A stretch of 64,000 nt of DNA from positions 89,879,501 to 89,943,500 of the forward strand of contig CM077595.1 in assembly GCA_039654915.1 (NCBI GenBank), written 5' to 3'. Below the pieces are notes generated by a model, which was given only the letters and a program-made list of their open reading frames with translations, was not told the DNA's origin and did not search any database. This DNA comes from Aquilaria yunnanensis (Eukaryota > Streptophyta > Magnoliopsida > Malvales > Thymelaeaceae). Both the position numbers and the translations under genes were made by a program. The first letter of the stretch is position 1. Every line of letters begins with the position of its first letter. Positions 12,190 to 24,779 of this stretch are shown here, in pieces.

Positions 12190-15100
12190 ATTTATTAGTC
12201 TTTCATTTTGAATCATTTTTCATACCTTTGCTCAAGATGTCCCATCCTCCCTCGACCCACTATCTTTATCATGGAATCCTTTCCACATGTATTTTCATCA
12301 GGACTAGGCGATGCCACGCCAAGGCATTGAAAATTAAGGCCTTGAATATAAGCAAAAAGATTGTGCAGGCTGCACCCATCTCCAATGCAGGCTTCACCAA
12401 AATAAGTCGGGAATCAGGTTGCTACAATATCATCTGCTTCATCCGTATTTTATTGATCTTGAAAATTGCTATAACGGCTCAAACCATAATGGAGTGGGGT
12501 CTCCTTGTAAGTTGGCTTTCACAGGAGAAGCATGACCAAAACCTTCAATTGATCCTAGTGCAGGTAAAAGTTCAAAATGTCCTACGTCATAAACGAGTAA
12601 AATTGGTACAAAAACTCAATACCCATATCACAAATCACTTCTGGACTCGCCCTCATAGCTATCAAACTTATCATCTTGTTCCAACTTGTGGAGTTGCATC
12701 CTTAACCACATAAAGCTGAGAGTTGTAAGAGTAACTGCCCAGCTCCTCTTCTACAATTCTTAGATAATCTTTTTGAAATCTGAAGGCAAGTGTGTTGATA
12801 CAAATTCATCTCTACTTGCGATGCAAGTTAATTGAATCGAAATATGAACATTGACCGATTGATCTTCATTGTTACGGATGAAAACTGAAAATTGAAGGCA
12901 ACTGTATAGTTGTTCTATCAACCCATCTGTTTGAACTTCAACTTGCAGAGAACACATTTCTTCCCCTTCTACATAAGAATTGTAACATAATCACACACCA
13001 TGTTAGTACACAAACTTAGGTTTGTCAAAAGTATAAAAATGACACTTCGGAAGAGCAATTTAGACTTCCATGTTCCTCATCAATTCCAGCAACTCCATCA
13101 AAAGGCTTTACAGGATGTTCTAATAGTCTAGAAGAGGCAAAAAATATTCACAGCTCTCTCTCTTGAATTATGAAGAAATTCATCAACCTGAACCCTCTAA
13201 CAGCATGTAAAAATCATGTTTGCCCACAGAAACTAAGACTACAAGGTTCACATGAGCAGTATTCACAATCATGCACAAATAAACAAGTACGAACAAATCT
13301 AACAAAAAATTCACGTATTAAATAGAGTCGATTTGCAACAAATAAGACCATAAATCAATTGGAAATTCTTATAATTCTATGTTTCCGTTTGTATGCTAAG
13401 TTTTCATAGAAATTATTAATTTGCCTATTCTCACCAAATCAAATAACACAAATTTGGTGCCATTTCAAATGAATACTAAAACTTTTGTAGTAAAAAAAAA
13501 AAAAGAAGAAAAAAAGAAAATAATTAAGGTCCCCAAGCATGAAAGTGGTGTATACTTGCTTAAGCCATTCCAGTATGAGGAAATGGTGCATCGTTAATCA
13601 ATAAGGTTTCAATTCTTAGTCTAGTGGCTTTAGTATAAAAAACACCATTAGATACACGAACATAATTCACCAAAAATTAATATAATGCCCCAAAAAAGGG
13701 AAGATCCTGGAAATCCTATACCAGATTGATGGGTATAGTATCAAATGGCCTTTTTGGTAGTAAAAAACTGGTTCACTGAAATCATATAACAAAATGATCG
13801 ATTCTCATATAGGAAGATCTCGAAGTGTTATACTAGAATAGTCAATTTTCACACTAGATGGTTGCAGCTGAAAAATGAAAGCTTTGGGGACAATATAATC
13901 TCCATAAATCTTATATCAGAATAGTAGATCCTCATACTGAAATAAAAAAACTCTGTATGACGCATGAGCTTTTATGCTTAAATGTCTTGATTATAAAAAC
14001 AGAACTCACTACAGCAAATTCCATGTAGTTAGTCACGGTACCAAAAGCATAAATTTATTTATTTCAAACGAACTTCATGCTTTGGAGCGTGACTCCAAAC
14101 AGAACATATCTAGTTTGCAATGAAACGTTTTTTACTATAATTCAATTGGAATGTAATAATTCCTTTTTCTTTACAAAATACAATTGTTCAAATGGACCTA
14201 AGACTTGTTTAGTTAGAAACAGAAATGCTTGTGCTTTTTTTTTATTTTATTTTATATCTAGTTTGCAATGAAACGTTTTTTACTATAATTCAATTGGAAT
14301 ATAATAATTCCTTTTTCTTTAAAAAATACAATTGTTCAAATGGACCTAAGACTTTTTAAGTTAGAAACAGAAATGCTTGTGCTTTTGTTTTTAATTTTCC
14401 TCTCATTCTTGTCCTCATCCTCCAAAAGTAGACAAAAATAGCAAACAAATTCCATGCATTGAACTTGAGTAAAGCTCACCCAATGAGAAATTAAAATAAA
14501 GTCAACAAGGTAATTACCTTAGGTGAGGAAGAGATGCGCTGAAATAGTATTGATGAATAACCAAATGGATAATTCTCCTTAGAGAACTTCTAATTTAGAA
14601 AACCAAAGTCTTCTTTGCACCAATCGCCACAAATATTTGGTGGCTCTAGTTTTACCTTGTCAGCTGCTTTCAAAAACTTGAATTTGTGGTTCTACTAATG
14701 CTACTTTTTTTTTTCTTGTAAACCGGTGACCAAAAGAAGTGTCATATCTGATGATCAAAACAGCATAATGAAAACAATAGAATTAGCAGGATATTAATGA
14801 TTTTGTTGCATGTATGATTCAACTACAATTTGAACCATTTTATTTCAACCAAATAATAAACTAATCTAATCTAATTCTATGCTCTAAATCACTACTCTGA
14901 TAACCATGAGAAAGACCATCACCAAAAATTGGAACTAGAAATAATACTTAGACTTCCTTATTAAAAAGAAAATAATAATAACAACAACAACAACAACTTT
15001 TAACAATGTGAGTTAGAAACATGAATAAAAGGATACAGCAAACGAGAACATGAAATGTCCATGGTCGTGTCGGTGCTCATGGTCTTGGGAGAAATATAAT

Positions 15101-15920
15101 AACGGGAATAACAAACACAGACCAAGAAGTTAAAAACCTAAATTTTGTAAACTTCCAGAAGAACAGCACATATGAAGAGATAGATAAAGATTGCAGCGGT
15201 GAGCAAAAGAGAATTTAAACAAGTAAAGGTGAAGCAATTACTTGTCCAACAAAAAAGCAATTACTACCAAGAGTATTGCTGATATGGCTTGCTTGATCTA
15301 TGTTTACTTAACTAAGGTGAATCTCACCCAAAGAGATAAATCAAATAAATTAAAGGATTACCTTAAGGTCAAGAAGAGCTAGACTGAACTAGCATTGATT
15401 AATAAGCAGAGGGATCATTCTCCCAATGAACATCCGGATTAGAAAACCAAAGTCTTCTCCAAATCAATCGCCAATAAATCTTTAGTGGCTCTACCTTTCA
15501 CCTTTCAGACCTTGTCGGTTGCTTTTTAAAACTTCTATTGAGATTTTTCTTGTAAACCGGTGACCAAAAGAAGTACCACACCTACAAAGTGGGAAAACAA
15601 TAGAATCAGAAGATTATTAATGATTTTGTTCATGTATTATTTAACTACAATTTTAATAATTCTAGTTCATCCAAAATAATAGAATCAGGCAATTTTATGT
15701 TCTTAATCACTATTTTAACAACCATGAGAAAGACCATCCACCAAAAAATGACTAGAAATAAAGCTCATATCCACTTAATTAAAAAAAAAAAAGAAACTTT
15801 TAACAATGCGAGTTAGAAATGTGAAGAATAGAAACGGTATAGCAGAGAACAACATGCAATGCCCACGGTTGTAAAAAAATAATCGTACCTCCATTTCCGG
15901 GAGATCTGGACTCGATAGTA
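12190..15920 (-). pseudogene. Decayed NAC gene copy with duplicated exon 2
   Basis: Segments match the intact NAC gene at 18,277-21,283 in the same order and strand. About 12,220-12,640 matches its exon 4, and about 12,740-12,990 matches exon 3 plus the flanking intron ('cttctacataagaattgtaa'). About 14,516-14,757 and again 15,358-15,592 match exon 2; both keep 'cttgtaaaccggtgaccaaa'. A weak exon 1 trace lies at about 15,885-15,920. All copies contain stops and indels. The two exon 2 copies belong to an 840-bp direct duplication (about 14,470-15,090 and 15,310-15,870). Exon 5 is not seen. I read this as a tandem paralogue that decayed after partial duplication. Confidence 0.7.
14107..14390. 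repeat. Tandem duplication, 148-bp period
   Basis: The block starting 'tatctagtttgcaatgaaac' at 14,107 is repeated from 14,255 with very few differences, running through 'acagaaatgcttgtgctttt'. The high similarity suggests recent slippage or unequal exchange inside an intron of the NAC pseudogene. Confidence 0.85.
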
Positions 15921-15989
15921 AAAAAAAATATATGATTGAAATAAACAAGTGCATGGCGGATGAAACTAATGATGAGATTTTTCGAGTAC

Positions 15990-17239
15990 ACATCAAGGCC
16001 CTCCTAAGTTTGTTCCTAATTGAGGCTACTTGTACCATACTAGCAGTCCTCATTTCTAATTCTATCCAATAATGTATTTCTGTCATCCAGCAGAACAATC
16101 TCAGTTGGGCCATCTTTCCCTGCCCATCATTCAGTATGATAAAGAAGCGCTGGTGGATGGGTATCATATGGTATTTCCACCTCAACTTGAGTGACACGTT
16201 CTTATGTAATATTACTCCTATGGATCTTCTTTTTCTCCAACCTACCTTAATTCAATGATTAACTTCTTGTCAAGATCCTTTCCTTACAGATTATTGAGCT
16301 AAACACTGAAAAGGAAATGCTTCAAGCAAGATTTGGCCTTCATAGAAGCATATCACTATCTCTCCTTCTTTGACTTGAACTCCATTCGTTCTGTTTTAGA
16401 TTTACTTATACTAAATACCTCATATTCTAAAGCATTATTACCCAGGGGATTGTGATACTACTGCAAACTCTAGGTCTAGAAGTGATCCATCCGGCCACAA
16501 AAGACTGCTGAATCTTTTGCTTCTCTTTTACTAGATCCGTTTCTTCACCAAACTGGGAAAACACTCTCTTAAGATAAAATTGGATTGCAATGGTTGCTAT
16601 AAGAAAAATTGACAAATTGGATTCACACAATTTATGAAACTGCGGGATGTCGTAATCTGGAATTATCAGAGGCTATTATAGTTTAAAATAAAACTTATGA
16701 AATCCAAATTAAATCAGGAACAATTCCTGCACTGCTTGTGCCTACCCATCCACTCAGATTGGTTCACATTATTCAAAACCAAACATGACCATATTACGTG
16801 ATAATACCACCAAAACAAGGCATCGGATGACCATTCAGCCACGGGGCTCTAAAACCAAGCACATAATCACCAGAAAAACAGCCTAAAAATCCAATCGAAA
16901 TTACAGATATGTAGCTCCAAAATCAGAAAGAGGTCAAAATTCAAACCCAGAATTGTCATACCCAAACGGATTGAAAAACAAAACTAACAATTGGACCAAT
17001 CAGTCGAAATAATGACAGATGCACTTACCAGAAATTCGGGCTTTCATAGATTTGAAGCCAGGTCGAACAAGAAAATCACGGTCGAGAATGGTGATTTCGC
17101 ATCTCCCGAGTGGGTACTCTGGATGGTGTGACTCTGTCCATTCGGGAGCATGCGAAGGATCACACGTAGAAGATCGAAAAGGCTGAAAAAGGTGTGAATT
17201 CGTTGAAGTACAGTGCTGAACGAGGAGGGTGACTATCAT
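15990..17239 (-). CDS. Candidate three-exon gene of unknown function, 3' end uncertain
   Basis: Three minus-strand segments join in phase. Exon 1 is 17,239-17,029 (70 codons plus one base, donor GTAAGTG). Exon 2 is 16,596-16,442 (acceptor TTTCTTATAG, donor GTAATA). Exon 3 starts at 16,200. Exon 1 contains EYPLGRCEITILDRDFLVRP; exon 2 has a charged helix-like stretch EETDLVKEKQKIQQSF; exon 3 contains LFCWMTEIHYWIELEMRTAS. I recognise no family. After about 15,990 the frame runs into the NAC pseudogene and stops at 15,775, so the original C-terminus is probably lost. Phase agreement across two introns supports real coding history. It could be an intact small gene, a truncated one or a pseudogene. 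Confidence 0.4.
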
Positions 17240-17254
17240 ATGAATAGATTAGAG

Positions 17255-17465
17255 GGCCCACGCAACTTCTTCGCTAAGTTGTGGACTAAGTCAGGTGACT
17301 TGACTTCTTCGCTAAGGGGTGGACTAAGCCAGGTGACTTCTTAGCTAAGTTGTGGACTTTCTCAGGTGACTCGACTTCTTCACTAAGTGGTGGACTGGAC
17401 TAACCAGGTGACTTCTTCGCTAAGTTGTGGACTAACTCAGGTGGCTTCTTCGCTAAGCTATGACA
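17255..17465. repeat. Minisatellite, about 34-bp unit, roughly six copies
   Basis: The unit contains 'gacttcttcgctaagttgtg' followed by 'gactaactcaggt' and recurs with small changes. It sits directly upstream of the start of the candidate gene on the minus strand, so it would lie in that gene's promoter or 5' UTR. Confidence 0.85.
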
Positions 17466-18276
17466 GTGAAACAGAGTTGGGTGGATGTCACTTTCCAACC
17501 TTTGATCCTCAAAGCTTTTGTGAGTGGAACACTTTAGTCACGTTGGCATGTTGGAAGTATATATAAAGTCGGAGGACTAAATAGACATTTCGCCCTCATA
17601 AATATTTCTTCCCAAAAGGAGAAAAAAAAAAAAAGTCTGTAAATACATAACTCCAAATCTCTAAAATAATTTATCAAAAAACTATCTAAAATTATTTTAT
17701 AGAACTATTCTAAGTTTGGAACAAAGTTATTCTCAGAATACAGATGTGGCTCCATTTGATTGCATTTTCTCAAGAACCCGTTATTTTTAATTTTTATTTT
17801 TTCTTTAGAATTAACATCATGTACAATACCTAATAATATCTTTTAACGAAGTTACGAAATTTTTTCTTCCCCTGACCCTAAAAAGTAAACAATACTTTTA
17901 TTGAAAAACATTTTAAAATTATTTTTTGAACTTGTTAGAATTTATAATTTTAATTCAATATGTTAATTGAACAAATTATTACTATAATGGAGTATATAAA
18001 AACAACCACTTTAATTAGTACGTTTTAAAATTTCCCCAAAATACAAAATACAGCCCTGGTAGCGGTAGACACCGCACAGCTAACATCCCAATACAAGGTT
18101 TACAACGACACTGGCCGGCACACACAAAGATCAGTCAAGTTACCAGCCGCCAAAAAACACAGAAAATCACTGACGCTATAGACATAGTCGCATTACCATA
18201 CTGCTAGCAAACTAGCCAGATTCTGCTTTGCTATATAGCCCTGGCCTCGCCTCCTGGCGTCCATCAATTGCTCAGC
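17466..18276. other. Intergenic and probable 3' UTR of the NAC gene
   Basis: No reading frame of interest. The part next to the NAC stop codon (18,000-18,276) is less AT-rich and may contain its 3' untranslated region. No other structure is seen. Confidence 0.4.
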
Positions 18277-21200
18277 CTAAGCCTGCTGCCCGGCCTGGTC
18301 AGCAGGATCCTCAGAAAATTCACGGCGCAAACCAAAGTCATCAGATGGGAAGAGATCCTCAACTGATATCCACTCCCCTTCTATCTGCATTTCCTCATGT
18401 CCACCACCATTGTGAGGGGTGAGGTCCTCAAGTGTGAGAACATGTCTCTGATTGAATGACCGGAATGCCCATTTCAGATCCTGCTCGCATTCTTCATCAA
18501 TGGTTGATCCCACATTTGTTTCCCCTTGAAGTTCCACCTGGAAAAGAATCATAAATAAGAATGGACTGGTTTCGCCGATCTCTTCACTGAAATCATTTTA
18601 CTCTAAAAACGTAGCCCTACAAATCCAATACTAACATTAAAAACAAAACGTTCTATATTGAGAAACTTGCTTGCATTCTAGTTCATTATCAATGATGCAA
18701 ATGGTTCATACCTTTGCTCGAGATGACTCAGGTTCTCCATCACCAAACCCACTTCCTTCTTCACGCAATCTTTTTCTGAATGAACTTTGAGGGCTGGGTG
18801 GTACCACGTCGGGGCAGTTAAAGCTAAAGCCTTGGTCTTCAGCAACAATGTTCTGCTGGTCATTTGCATATCCAATGTAGGCTTCATTAGAATCAGCCAG
18901 ATATGATCTCCATCCATTTTCATCTGTTTCATCACTGCTGAAAGTATAGGAAAATGAAGCTTCCTCACAAGTTGGTGAAGCAACTCCAAGCATTAGTGGC
19001 TGCACTGGCAAAGCATGGCCAAAATTTTCAGCACAATCTTCAGCTGATACTGGTTCCGCTGAAAGTTCAACATCGTGCGCAGGGCCCTGAGTCATAAACA
19101 AGTAAACATACTAAAAACTCGATCATTATCGCCATAAAAAATAAATGATTAGAAAAAGTTATTGTTAAGGAACCTCACATCAGGAAGAGCATCCCCAGTT
19201 GTGGGACTTCCAAGATTAGAAGGCACATCATTCCTTGACTCATACTCCTGATTATGAAACTCATGATTTGCCTTTGGAGCTGAATCCGCAACCACAGAAA
19301 TCTGGCAGTCAGAAGGAAAATTGTGCACCTCTTCCTCTCCTTCGATGCTCAGACAATCATTTTTGCCATTAGAACTCAAGCAAATTGAGAGAGCCTCATC
19401 TCTGTTTGAATTGCAAGTTACAAAATTTAACGGCGAATGCTGAACTGATCGATCTTCTTCGCCATTACCATTCAAAACTGTTGGCTGACGTATAGTTGGC
19501 TCAACTTCTTTAGGACTGAAAATCTCAGCCTTCCCATTGTCTTTCAACTTCAACTTGCATAGAACATAATTTTTTTTCTCCTTCTACATGAATTTGGTAA
19601 TATAATCACGTACCATATCAGCAAACTTAAAGAATATGAAAAGTAAATATAAATTCACACCCCTGTCAATTAGCAACACCATTGTGATGCTTAACCGGAA
19701 TTGCCAATTATGTTACAGTTTGTATTTGACATTCTAGAACAAGTACAAAGTTATTTATTTATCTATTTATTTTGACAAGATATTGGCATGTAGATTTCAT
19801 GTCCCCCATAGAAACCAAGGCTCATGCAAGTCGTATTTAGAATCAACAACAAACAAGCGACAACAACCAAAAATAACAAAAAATCAATGGAGGAAGTGGA
19901 TACAGTTTCATAACATTTGTGGAATTCATTTTGATTCTATATTTGTACTTGTTCGAGTGCTCAAATTTTTACAGAAATTACTATAATTTCTTTTTGACAA
20001 AATAGGTGGTTGATTATTACAAAAAAAAAAACGGTTGATTGAAAAAAATATTAGTTACTACAAAATGTACCACGTTGTTACACATGGTTCCAGACAGGCA
20101 TATATTTTTTCCGACAGATAAATCATTTACAAACAGAACCGCCACAGATAGACCGAAGACTTCTTTTGGTTGGAAAAATACAAATTCATATGCAAAAAAA
20201 AAAAAAAAACGTTTTTTATTTCCTTCATTATGATTCTCAGCCATCAGATTCAGGTACGAATAACAAACAAAATTCACGTAATATAATTCAATCAAATTTC
20301 AACCAAGCAGATAAAGAAATCAAAACTAGCTTAGTCTGAAATTACCTCACGGCGAAGGGCAGGTTCGAGTTCGAGGAGATGGTACTCATGAATAACCCAA
20401 GGGCTAACTTTCCCCTGGCAACTCCCCCTGTAGAAGACCAAAGTCTTCTTCTCACCAATTACGCGTTTGGTGGTTTTGGCCTTCACTTTTCGGACCTTGC
20501 CAGTAGCTTTCCAATACCCATTTTTAGCGGTCCTACTTATACCATTTTTCTTGTAAACCGGTGACCAGAAGAAGTAACATATCTGATCATCATCCCAGCT
20601 ATTTGTCGTTAACTCTGCAAAAGAAAACTCACCAAAGCAGAGTGAGTAAGGAAGAAACAGAGTTAGGAAGAATAAGATCCTACTTATTGTTTAAATTTTA
20701 ATCATTTCCTACCGGAACAGAGTGGGGAGAGCATGCCATACCAATTGTATTCTATTGGGGTAATCGGCTCATCAAATGTAATGCAAGTTTATAAGAAAAA
20801 AAATCAAGGAATAATGAGAAAATTTTAAAGAACTAACAAGGCTCTGCTCCAGAGAATTCAGAACCTTCTCCTTCATTTTTAGAAAAAAAATCAGTTAAAA
20901 ATCCTTTTTATGTTAGGTTAGTGAAAAAATAATGTTTCCAGAACTGGAAAACTTCTTCTGTCAGATGAAAAACATCTTCTTTGATATTTTGAATTTGAAA
21001 AAAATGGGTTATCCAATTCCAACCTATGCTCTAAATTCACATGTTTTTTGAAGAATTGAAAATGAAAAATGAGAAGTTCTGCACATTTTCTACGGGCTCT
21101 ACTCTAATGTTCCTTACCGGGTAATTCCTGGGGCTCCATTTTCCCGAGTTCCTCGATCACAGCGATTTTCCGGCCTGGGGTTTCGACGCCCAAAAGCTTG

Positions 21201-21283
21201 TTCCTCAGCTGATTGATGAGCTCTTCGTCGGTCGGGTGGTATCTGAATCCCGGAGTTCGGCAGTTTGTACAGTTGCAACCCAT
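18277..21283 (-). CDS. NAC-domain transcription factor, five exons, 481 aa
   Basis: Plant-specific DNA-binding transcription factor, expected in the nucleus. Exons: 21,283-21,118; 20,614-20,346; 19,553-19,179; 19,086-18,712; 18,537-18,277. All junctions have GT-AG borders and join in phase to an uninterrupted 481 codons plus TAG. The N-terminus is MGCNCTNC, followed by the NAC domain (about residues 11-145): subdomain A PGFRYHPTDEELI, then WSPVYKKNG, NGYWKATGK, KKTLVFYRG and WVIHEYHL. The rest (about 145-481) is acidic and Ser/Asn-rich, typical of a NAC activation region, with a basic FRKRLREE near the end of exon 4. The C-x-C-x2-C before the NAC domain is unusual and is shared with the NAC gene at 39,226-39,754. 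The acceptor of exon 3 is weak; a site 6 bp further also keeps the frame. Subfamily and targets are not assigned. Confidence 0.9.
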
Positions 21284-21289
21284 TTCTTC

Positions 21290-21955
21290 TATGCCGGAAA
21301 ATTTGTGTGTCGCTGAACGAAAGCGGGAAGGGCTACGAAGAATGAAAAGAAGGGCAGTGTGGTTTCGCTACGGGCAAAGACTACGAGCCTCTGAAATAGA
21401 AACAAAAGGGCTGTCACGTCAAGTTACTGTTCACTCCTTCGGTATGAAGCAGGGGAAGTTTCTTTCCCGTTCTTTTTTTTAATTATTAAAAATGGCTGCT
21501 GCATTAAATTTGGAGGACTCCAGCTGCAATTTTACCTTTGTCAGAATGCTTTGGTCGGAGAAGAGTGCTTTACCTGCTCAAACCCGGACTTGGGGTTAAT
21601 AAAATTTATTTTTCCCGGTAAATTGAGCTTATAATAAACAAAGCAAGTACTAAGGCAAAAGGTCCGGCAAACCTCCACTGGAGGGTAAGTAGAACAAACC
21701 GAAATACAAAGTTATGTAATAAAGTTCCTAAGGCATCCAAAAGTATTTCATTTATACAAAAATAAGGTCATTTTTTATATATTAGCGTCCCTTCTTGTTC
21801 CGAATTAGCTATATTTATAGGTAGCGAATTTTACCATGCAAATGGATTAAAAATATTTTTATTTTTAGTAATTTTTTTAAGCCAAAGTGGAGGACTACTA
21901 GCCAAATCAGATGGACTGGCCATGGAGTTTGAGTGGCATGGATTAAGAAACCTGG
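21290..21955. other. 5' flank of the NAC gene, no gene seen
   Basis: This is the presumed promoter region of the minus-strand NAC gene. The ORF running antisense across exon 1 is a shadow. I see no clear TATA box or known operator that I would defend. Confidence 0.4.
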
Positions 21956-21959
21956 ATTT

Positions 21960-23535
21960 GAAAGACACCATCAAAATCTAAGGGTTGTGTCCAAGGAAAA
22001 CCTTTCGACCGTCAAGTTAGCTCCTTTATAGCAGTAAGAGGAAGCTTAAGAATTAGAGTTGTAGAAAATATTGCATACCTTTAAGAAGCTATGGGGGGGT
22101 TCCCTTTTATAGTACTTGCAGGAGATTGTGTAGGAAAATGAGTCTTATCTAGGCAGGATTACCTTTTCTAGTTGGAGTCTTCTTCCATTATAGATGAGAG
22201 TACAAGCTTGTCATGCTTTACAAATGGTAGTCTGCTGGAATCTGAACTGGGCTGGTTAGGCAACCTATGTTTATGGTCCTTGCTAGACTAATCAGTGGGC
22301 TTCATAGGCCTTGTAGAATATCAATATGTCCTCTTTCGTAAAAAATATGGGTTGAGGATCCCACATTTTGTTGGGTGCCTTTGGAGATGGAGTTGTCCTT
22401 GAAGGGACATCTGCTTATAGTTTGGTGTCATTTACGAGCATGTAGCGGTGCCTTCTAATTAGGAAAAGGTTGATTCCTTTTGAAAGGATGCCTTTAGTGA
22501 CCAAGCTAGGCTTTCTATTAGGGAGAAGAGTCATAGCGATGTGCTACGAAAGGTAAGAAAACCCTCTTTTGTAAAATGTTGATGACAACTATTACCCATT
22601 TAGAGGACATGTGTCAGACTCAAACGATCGACTGGGAGGAGAAATGTCGCCTAATTGATGGTTGTCAGAGACATGACCGGATAAACGATGCTTGTGGCTT
22701 TCTAGGGCCATGTGTCATTCTGTCACTAGTTTCCTCAAATATTCATGATGGTTGGTGATTTGCGAGAAAGAGAGGAGAAAGTGCCTCATATGCCCAATAA
22801 AAGGCTATGTTTTTTTCACCCTTCTCTTTTCACTGTCCTGCATTTCCTACTGAAACCTAGTTCATTGGCCTTTCTACTTTTGGCCACTCCCCGAAGTTTT
22901 TCGCGACTGTTAGCTTTACCACTTCCACCATTTTCTTAACAATGGGTAATTCTACACTTCATCTTTATGTTTTATGCTTCATGTATATATTCATTCTTGA
23001 TGATGCCTTATTGTGTCAAATGACGCCCTTCTCAGTGGCCTTCCCTTTATCTTTTCCTTTTTGTGTCAGATGATGCCTCATAAGTTAGTGCTGGGAAGGG
23101 TGGCCTCTATTACTAATTGTCCAATTGTCGCTATGGACACCCCCATTGGCAAAAAGCTTGCTCCCCCAACTTTATCGATATCATACAAGGCCTACAAAAG
23201 CCTACTAACTGGTCCAACAAGGCTCACAAACATAGGCTACCTAACCAGCCTGGTTCATAGCTCAACAGGCTACCATCTACAAAAACCCAGCAAGCTTGTA
23301 CTCTCACCTATAAGGGAAGTAGACTCCAACTAGGGAAGACAATGCTGCCTTAATAAGACTTTTATTCCTACATGATCTCCTACCAGTTGTATAAAATGGA
23401 ACCCCCATAGCTTCTCAGAGATACGCAATACTTTCTACAACCCTATTTCTTAAGCTTCCTTTTCCCTTTACAAAGGAGTTAACTTGGCCATCGAAAGGTT
23501 TCTCCCGAGGACACACCCTAGGGGTTCTAACAGTA
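21960..23535. mobile_element. Long inverted repeat element (arms about 370 bp)
   Basis: The left arm at about 21,970-22,340 matches the reverse complement of about 23,165-23,530. Shared words in order are 'gtgtcc', 'aaacctttcga', 'gaggaagcttaag', 'gttgtagaaa', 'agaagctatgggggg', 'gagagtacaagcttg' and 'ctggttagg'. The reverse complement of the right end begins TGTTAGAACCCCTAG, which looks like an LTR-type start. It may be two inverted solo or partial LTRs, or a foldback transposon. No transposase is visible between the arms. Confidence 0.6.
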
Positions 23536-23560
23536 TTTTTTTAGTACAGGTTTTTTAATC

Positions 23561-24497
23561 CAAGGTTGTTAAAATCGCAATCATGATTGTAAAATTGTAC
23601 GATCTTACGATCTTAACATAGAAAACCTTGTTAAAACGTTGTAGGATTGAATACGTTATAGGATCATGTCAAGATCACAACTAAGATCGGAGGATCGTAA
23701 GATCAAAAGATCCTACCGATCCTACCCAGATATTGATTTTTGTTAAGGGTAAATTGCATAAATGATCTCTAACATTTAATTTTCATTTTCTTCATCTTTA
23801 GTCTATTAAATATTCTGTATAGATCCTAAACCTATTAAAAACGTCCTATTTTGATTTTAAATCTATTAAAAAATTTTCATTTGGTCCCTAATTGGACGAA
23901 ATTTGTTAACTCAAGGTAATTGTCTAATAACAACTTTTTAAAGCATAATTTAAATTATTCGGTAACTATCTTATAGTAAATTTAATTTATATAATAATAT
24001 TTTTTATAGTTAATGAACATTTAAATTATCAGTTTTTTCTCTCTGTAAGTTGAACTTATTTCATTTAGGAAGAAAAAACTACTAATTTTAAATTATTTAC
24101 TTACTGCAAAAAAATCATTATACATTTTAAATTTATTGCAAGTCAATTACCGAATATTTAAATTATGGACATTGTACTCTTTTTTGTTTGTTAATGGTGT
24201 GTTTAATCATGAATTTCTTTTAGAATTGTGTTGATTATTTTATTAATTATGTTGATGTATACTCTATTAAAGTTTGAATTTTACTTGTATTGTATCAATA
24301 ATTATGTTGTACCATTGCTATGATACTTAAATTTTACTTGAGTTTATAATATAATTGATCTTTTACATAAATTATATTATTTAGATAATAATTTTTAAGC
24401 TTTTGGTAGGATCTTATGATCTACGATCTGATCTTACAATTCCGATATTGTACGGCAAAAAATGATCCTATATAGGATCTTGATCTTAACAACCTTG
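23561..24497. mobile_element. Non-autonomous TIR DNA transposon, copy 2 (CAAGGTTGTTAAAATCG family)
   Basis: It starts CAAGGTTGTTAAAATCGCAA and ends GATCTTAACAACCTTG, giving short but clear terminal inverted repeats. The GATC-rich subterminal regions and AT-rich core match the element at 4,264-5,318. Flanks read 'ttttaatc' and 'tactaatc', which would be an imperfect 8-bp target duplication as in hAT elements. There is no coding potential. Confidence 0.7.
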
Positions 24498-24779
24498 TAC
24501 TAATCCATCCATGCCACCCAAGCTCGAATGTCAATTCACCCGATTTGGTTGGTAGTACTCCATTTTGGCTATCTTTTTTCAAATGTAAATTTGAATGGTA
24601 CTTTCTTCGTCTCATTTTGATTGAAATATTTGAATTTTACATAGAAGTTAAGAAAGGGAAAAAGGTTTATATGTTGTTCCTACTTTTTTCCTACATTTTT
24701 TTTCATGTAAATGAAGACAGATGAAAGAAGTGAATGTTAAAATGATAGATTAAATAGCAATATGATAAAAAAATTCAGT

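Noticed and set aside
12228..12713. Plus-strand 161-codon ORF, the longest plus-strand frame in the region
   Set aside because: Antisense to sequence that matches exon 4 of the NAC gene; no protein family on this strand.
15775..15989. C-terminal part of the 140-codon minus ORF as part of the candidate gene
   Set aside because: This part matches the flank and exon 1 trace of the NAC pseudogene, so it is not original coding sequence of that gene.
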